From contig JAZGTN010000054.1 in the NCBI GenBank assembly GCA_037783415.1, forward strand, positions 992,001 to 1,056,000: 64,000 nucleotides of DNA, given 5' to 3'. The stretch's first letter is position 1. Each line of letters starts with the position of its first letter. A program made the position numbers and the translations under genes. Origin of the DNA: Leptasterias polaris. Taxonomy: Eukaryota > Echinodermata > Asteroidea > Forcipulatida > Asteriidae. The notes below the pieces were generated by a model. That model saw nothing but the letters and a program-made list of their open reading frames with translations, searched no databases and was not told where the DNA came from. This document shows, in pieces, positions 57,866 to 64,000 of the stretch.

Positions 57866-58249
57866 CCCCCGTTTTTCACTGTTTTCTCATGACTCCGAAG
57901 ACCGATTTAGCTGAAACTTTCAAAGGTTTAATTGTATTGGAATGTAATGTTATCAGACTCTTGAATACGCATGTGCAAAATACTAGTGCCCTACGTGGCT
58001 GGGCGACGCTAATCCGTTATGATTGTTCAGAAAGTTAGTTTTAGTACTTTCCAGAAAATATTACCAATCCTTTACATACGGGCTTGGAGAGATTTTCGAC
58101 AGGAAACAAATACTCAAGACTGGTGGAAGCTATAGGATGTCTGTGATTGTTTTCAATCCGTTGGAGGAGAGTTTTTATACAGTTTGTTTTTCACGTGGAG
58201 AGCTGAATTTAAATCCGGAAAGGACATTTTCGAACTAAAATCTACAGTT

Positions 58250-61200
58250 CGGTATTTTGGGGTCTTCTTCCCCATAATGTTGTCACGGGTGTCAGATTGT
58301 GTAGCCTACCCTTTGTTGCTTCGTCTTCTTCTGGACATTTGTCGGAGTGAGTTCACCCCGTGATAGCTCATAGTCACATCGGCAGAGAACCGTTTTCGCC
58401 CCTGGAGTTGACCGTTTGCCAGAGTGCATTTGATCCTCGCTGCTGTATCTTCAGTTGCTGAAGTCCTCGACGTATCTCAACGACGTATCTCGACTCATAC
58501 AACTCATACTGTTGAAGTATGCAGCGGCGTAACTGAGGTAAAAGTTTAGGGGGCACAGGGGGGGGGGGGGGGGGGAACCATTTTTTTCTAGGGTGGCACT
58601 GCTGGCAAATCAACTATAGATTCCTTTGCATTTTTTTAAAACTGGATCTTAATCTACGCATTGTACGCAATGGCGGGTTCCAAACAGCCCCTCAATTAAA
58701 CCAAAGGGAATATGGTTAGTTTACACATTCCCAATTTGTTTTCTCATTTTTTTTTCAATCTCTTCTTTTTCGCACATCTAGAACCATGCAGTTACTGTTT
58801 GAATGTGTAGAAATAAATCATAACTGTTAACAAGGGATTGCGAGACCGGAGTCTTTTTTTTTATGGGGATTTATGTATTTGGGGACTAGTATTTATTTAT
58901 TAGGCCTACAAACTTGGGGCCATGCACAGTAGGCCTAATCTTTTTTCGAAATTGTTTTGACATATAGGTAAACTTAGACTTGGTTCAGAGAGAGAAAGAA
59001 CGAGAAAAGCCAAACATACATGATATATTAATAATATACTTGAAACACACAAACTTGTAATAGGCCCTACTCGACAATCTCAACCCCTTCCTTTCCCACC
59101 CCCACCCCCCCTTTTTGCCAATGGGCAATATTCATGTATGTTAACCAAGGTCCCTGTGAGTTTTTGAACTCTTCAACGTCTCTTCTTTGTTACCGATGAA
59201 TCTTTTTTTTTAATTTTTTTTAATTGTACAATGACAAACTCCCTGCATACTTGTTAGATTAGCATCGTTGACAGCAACTGTGCGCCCAGGAGGTCGGAGG
59301 ATACTGTCTTAGGGCCAAAAACACACAATGTAATGGGTGGGGTCTATGGGCCGGCTTTACGGCCCCTGGTGGGGTCCAAGTGCGAAGCTCTGGCGGGGGT
59401 CCAGGGGGTGAAGCCCCCGGAAGCTTTGAGCTTTTGGCGTTTTGGTGGGTGAAAAATCAAACCTCCATACGCCTAAAAACAGAGAAATAGCCACACTAAC
59501 TTTTTAAGCACTTTTGATCTATATCGATCTTTTGGCTTTACCGGAAAAAATTATGTAACATCAACAGGCTCAAATACAATTTTACTCCCACATATCAACT
59601 AGACCGAGTATGCATACGGCCGTACATGTAACCTTGAATAAGTGGACGGCAAACCCAGATAATCATTTGTTTTGCGAAAGTCGTGTCACATAATATTCAT
59701 CTATATCAGATTACTGTTAAAAAATGTAATGAAAAGTTTGATGGGCATGAATTTGACGAGTAATTTGGAAAGGGTAGGATTGCAGGCCTTTTTAATACCT
59801 GCACATAGCCGACTTTTTAAAACAACACTTGATGACATGCGTTTGGATCTGGTCGGTGCATATTGGTTTCATGCGTATTAAAAAAAAGTACTATCCGGCG
59901 TTTCTCAAAATCAGGTTCAGTAGTATATCTTTACACTTGTCCGGCAATCCCTTGAAAAGTGGGAAAAAACACTTAGTGCCGGAAATACGGACGAATTGGC
60001 ACGTTGGTTTCAAATGCTTTTGAAATGTAATTATTGAAATTTAATGTTTAGAAATTACAATTGAGATATCAGAAAAGAGTAATTTGGGGATAAAGAAAAA
60101 CAAAAATGCGAATGGGAATATGCCGCCGGGGAAAAAAACTACAGACGCACATTTGCGACTTTTCTACAAGTTCCCCTCTCTCTTTCCTTCCCCTTCTTTT
60201 TGTTCTTATTTTTTCTTGTACTGTAGCCAAACTTTCATGTTTGGAGAAAACTGCGTTTGAAGTTTAATTGTTTTTAAATCATTGTTCGGAGACTGTTTGC
60301 CAAAATAAACTTTGACATTATTTTTACCAACCATGAAACTTGAGATCTCAAATCATGCAAATCTGTTCGTTCTGATTCGTAGTAAGTTTAATTAGTGACT
60401 GATTAACTTTTTAATAATTAACCCCCTTCGTAAAAAAAATGCGCGAACGAGGTCTGTGTGCAGCGCGTCTTGACAAAAAGCAGTGTACTCGTTTTTGGCA
60501 TCGTGCCAGCGCTATGTATACTTCAATGTAAAAAATTGCAAATCAAAATGTGTCCGTTTGTGAAAACTCAAAACTGAAAAGTTGGTGATACGGTCCTTTT
60601 AGTGTAAAAGGAAGCCATAACCTTTTAAGACTTGAAACTTTGGAAAGTTTTGATAACGTGCGGAAGCCCAGCGAGTAGTTGTAATACACATTATAATTTA
60701 TAGTGCGTAAAACATTGTATGTAGGGGCCACTCTCTGGCGGCCCTTTGCGTAAATGGCAGAGCTGTTTTGGGGCGGCAGTGTTAGGTCTTAACAAACAAC
60801 GCGCAAGAGTTTAAAACTAGTTTTAGTCTGGAGATGACGCATCATAGCTATGAGATACACGAGTTTAAAAAAAACCCTGGAGGGGACATTTGATATAGTG
60901 TCACCCACCCTTCAAAAAGTGGGGGGCGTATCCCCCCCAGGATTGACGCCCATGGTAATTTTTCTCAATATCCCTTAAATGCTTCCGTAAGATTCTAGAA
61001 TTTCTAAGCTCAAGTTTGTCACAGAGTAACAGTATTGGACCGCGATGATGTGTAGAAAATCTTGCATTTGAACCCAAAAGGTCATAATAATTTCCTCCCA
61101 TCAGGGGCATGCCTCCCACACCAGGAAAAGTTAAGATGATTTTCAGTTAGTGGATACGACAGTCCATAGCTTCCCAATCCCAATTATTATACACGCACCC

Positions 61201-61430
61201 AGAAAGACCAATTGACCTTTATCTTGTGCAGCCATCTTGCTTTTCTGCCATTCAACTTTTCGTGACCAAACCGAGGCTGTCGCCGTAACATTATGATAAA
61301 GGTCTAGTATTCCACTGCGTACAGTTTAGTTTTTAAATCTGACCAAAACAAATATATAGAAATAGTTTGTGAAATTACTTCCACTGTTGTCAAGTAAATC
61401 ACGCGAAGAAAAGCAAATATAAAACAATAG
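58250..61430. other. Intergenic DNA between DUOX and DUOXA
   Basis: No exon was recognised. Fragments of dispersed repeats are visible: AGCGGCGTAACTGAGG with a G-run at 58523-58576; CCGGCTTTACGGCCCC and GGTCCAGGGGGTGAAGCCCC at 59330-59440; a hAT-like right end (GGATTGACGCCCATGG) near 60940; and a short inverted-repeat element at 61210-61307. Confidence 0.5.
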
Positions 61431-61431
61431 C

Positions 61432-61437
61432 TTTATT
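61432..61437 (-). terminator. Candidate DUOX polyadenylation signal
   Basis: AATAAA on the minus strand (context TTAATAAAGCTATTG), about 2.2 kb downstream of the DUOX stop. The intervening 61438-63619 is AT-rich with no transposon ends seen, which fits a long 3' UTR. Inference only. Confidence 0.4.
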
Positions 61438-63619
61438 AACCATGTGAAATTGTATTACTGCACAGTAAAGAGCACCTGCAACCTAAGTTAAGTGGAAAAA
61501 ATACACACATTTGGGGGAAGATCGCATCAATCAGTGTACTTTACTATAAATCAAAACGTATTTATTACGGAAAAACATCAAAGAAATCTCAACATCTAAA
61601 AAAGAAAAACACACATATAATTAACACGCAATGTGGACCGCCTCTTGCTAACAATAGTTACATTGTTAACAATGATCATGTAGGCTGGTTTGGAAAGACG
61701 GTGTGGACAATGCATTTAGTTAGAGAGTTACAAACTACGTCTTATAGAAACAAGTAGAACCTTGAATGGATGTGCTTCCTCAAACTACACGCACTTCAAA
61801 TATGCAAGGTACGAACACTAAGAATTAATTGTCAATCTGTTAACATAATTATTCTAATCTACTCATTAATTCGGAAGCCCTTCGGTTTTGTCATCTTAAA
61901 AATATTGTTACAATTTTTTTATAATTACATTAATACATGTCGTTAAATGACTTGCTTTTATTGTTGAACAAAATTGTTTTTCTTTTGTTGTGGCAGAGAA
62001 TGGGAGAACTATCTTTATAAAAGACTCGCATTACATTGTAAGTTCGTATGAAAAAAACAAACATTACTTCCATAATTGCAGACACTTGCCGTTAATTCAA
62101 ATGGACTCTGAATGAAAACAATGATAAACAAGGATGGACGATTTCACTCAAATATTGACACGACATGAGTTGCCCGCTTTGTGCATCGAACCCCTCTTCC
62201 ACTTATGGGGACGTTACAAATAAAAACACCAGTGTCAAGGACAAGAGTCCCATCATGTAGATAACTTACGAATCATCATTTCTGTAAATATGAGATCACA
62301 TTATTTTAAACCACTGACAAATTTCATGAATTTTCCGATTACCATTACAAATTTTACTGCTGAGTATAAATAAAGCACTCACAAACTAATAGCATTACTC
62401 ACTTTGATTAAAAACATTTATATTGTGTCACCAAATGGTATTGAGTTGAACTCTGCGTGGTGTGTCACTGCATTTTATTAGAGGACCAATGTTAAAACAT
62501 TTCTATTGGATTTTGCTAATCATCATTTCGGTTTCGTAAAAACCATACACAGTCGCGATCAAATTTAAACTCCTGCATGCAAGTTATAACAACATTCTTG
62601 ATTCGTTTGATACAAAACTGTATAGGGGTTAATATAATAGAATGGCAAATCTTCGATCCTACATAGTTTCGAGACATGTGACATGTTTCGAGACAAATAT
62701 AACCACACTTTATATTTTCCAGAGAGCAACATTTATAATGTGGTCCACAAAGAAATTCTAGAAAGTTGAAGCTGCATTGGAATCAAGAATGTCATCTTAA
62801 ATGAACGAACATGTTATACTCTCCTTAATTAACATCACTAAACTACTGCTTTTTACAATTATCTAACTACAAGCTTATTCAAATTTCATATTTAAAACGG
62901 TATATAGTATTTGATTTGGTAGTCGTCTCCCTGGTCTAGATTTCCTTTGTATACGAAACCCTATAAACGCTCTTGTATGGCATGTACAGAAGAATATTAA
63001 CTTGCATAACACTTAGGTCCGACATTAGTTTTTACTTTCTGTTCAGGAGAATGCAAAATCTCAATTAATGATAACCCATACACTGAAAAACGCAGTTTCA
63101 CCTGATGACAGTTTATATAGTCACCAAAAATTGCTAGTCTCACATAATTATTGTTCCGATTGCATTGATGAAGCAATAAACCACCTTTTTCATTTGATAA
63201 ACTGCGTGAATTGTTAGTACTTGATTAAAATGTGTATCATATCTTAAAACAATAGGCCCTAATAACTCCATCTTTACAAAAATATATAAAACTGTGTATA
63301 TAGAAAAATGGCTTAAATATTATTGTTCAAAGCAAATACTATGTTACGATTCCGGTACAAAATATTCTTTTTAAAAATTACTCTATCTTTACCCTGGCTT
63401 GCAACAAGTATAGCAAGCAGGATATCTTAGTTTTACACGTTACTGATTCAAAAACCTTATCAAATCCATTCAAATTCTGTTCTACAAAAACTGCTGAGTT
63501 GCACAGTATACCAAAATATAAACCCATCTCTTTCATATACATAGAAGCATTCAATACCAACTTAATGTGTGTGGTCACAATTTGTCTCTTCAGGGAGTCA
63601 GGGGGTATAAGGGTATGGC

Positions 63620-63742
63620 TTAGAAATTCTCAAAGTGGTGAAGGAATGCAGCTCCGTCATATTTGTTTAGTTCAGTGCAAGCTTTGTCCACATTGTTAGT
63701 CATTCCTGGAGGGCCACAGCTGAAGACACCAATCTTGTTCAC
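63620..63742 (-). CDS. DUOX: Dual oxidase, last coding exon
   Basis: DUOX is a membrane NADPH oxidase with an N-terminal peroxidase-like domain, producing extracellular hydrogen peroxide. This exon (CACAG acceptor just above 63742, stop TAA at 63620-63622) encodes 40 residues beginning [20 protein letters not shown] and ending HHFENF. It contains the NADPH-binding CGPPGM motif and the conserved C-terminal (E)NF, and has the same length as the corresponding DUOX C-terminus. FSCGPPGMT and the HH(Y/F)ENF end favour DUOX over NOX1-4. Phase is 0. All upstream exons lie beyond 64000. It lies about 8.6 kb upstream of DUOXA on the same strand. Confidence 0.92.
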   Translation of the reverse strand: MNKIGVFSCGPPGMTNNVDKACTELNKYDGAAFLHHFENF

Positions 63743-64000
63743 CTGTGTTTATTCATAAATTGAAAGTGATTTTGTCAATGAATTAGTAAGTCAACTCAAA
63801 GTCTCCAAATCAACACACTTCATCAAAGGATTCAATCACAGCATTTTTCTTAGACCTACTTCAGAAAGTATCCTTAAAACTCTAGAATCTGGGTCACACA
63901 CACCAGTGCCCAATTCATTGAGCTACTTTAGTTAGGATACATCTGTACTAAGCAAGTATGTGTGCTTTAGCAGTTCCATGAAACTAGACCCTGGCTATTT

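Larger units (their letters stand above)
56464..57930. mobile_element. Outer TTAA MITE split by a LINE
   Basis: The left part 56464-56628 starts TTAAAGGGTGTGTACAACAT like 32832. The matching continuation (TTTTTCACTGTTTTCTCATG, GACTCCGAAGACCGATTT) resumes at about 57866 and decays near 57930. The 1.2 kb between is LINE-derived sequence carrying a second MITE. Element boundaries were judged by alignment to 32832-33170 by eye. Confidence 0.6.

Overview
This is a gene-poor, repeat-rich, AT-rich stretch of animal nuclear genome. Its intron-bearing genes have GT-AG junctions and small exons separated by kilobase introns, and its intergenic DNA is built largely from short non-autonomous DNA transposons. 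The gene set (SMC5, DHDH-type dehydrogenase, DUOXA, DUOX), the tRNA-Leu-derived SINE, Penelope-like element and TTAA-flanked MITEs suggest a marine deuterostome. From memory of repeat families I favour an echinoderm, probably a sea star; that identification is inference.

Four protein-coding genes can be read with consistent exon phases. (1) About 1.9-10.0 kb, + strand: the last five visible coding exons of SMC5, including the ABC signature motif and Walker B. (2) About 24.9-16.2 kb, - strand: a complete seven-exon gene for a trans-1,2-dihydrobenzene-1,2-diol dehydrogenase-like oxidoreductase (343 aa), convergent with SMC5. (3) About 55.0-43.2 kb, - strand: a complete nine-exon dual oxidase maturation factor (DUOXA-like, 495 aa). 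(4) About 63.7-63.6 kb, - strand: the terminal coding exon of a dual oxidase (DUOX). DUOX and DUOXA lie in the same orientation, with DUOX upstream; DUOXA proteins are the ER-exit and maturation partners of DUOX, so the linkage is functionally meaningful.

The rest is mobile and repetitive DNA. 0-0.6 kb: a SINE interrupted by a TTAA MITE. 2.4-5.8 kb: a 3.4-kb array of an 18-bp unit inside an SMC5 intron. 9.9-10.3 kb: tandem copies of the SMC5 terminal exon. 12-13 kb: a hAT-like element. 16.4-18.7 kb: a Penelope-like retroelement in a DHDH intron. 23.5-24.7 kb: a tandem array apparently derived from DHDH exon 1 and its splice donor. 26.7-33.5 kb: a run of MITEs, foldback elements and nested insertions. 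33.8-38.4 kb: a broken Ty3/gypsy retrotransposon. 38.5-39.4 kb: a 33-bp minisatellite. 41.4-42.6 kb: a MITE abutted by a hAT-like element. 44-51 kb: foldback and MULE-like elements within DUOXA introns. 56.5-57.9 kb: a MITE-LINE-MITE nest.

No CRISPR array, rRNA, operon or bacterial system is present. The strongest novelty candidates are the two arrays made from exon sequence (SMC5 last exon, DHDH exon 1 with its donor), the very long SMC5 intronic minisatellite, two large foldback transposons with oppositely oriented internal motif arrays, and a non-autonomous family sharing TAGACTTG ends and 9-bp target duplications.
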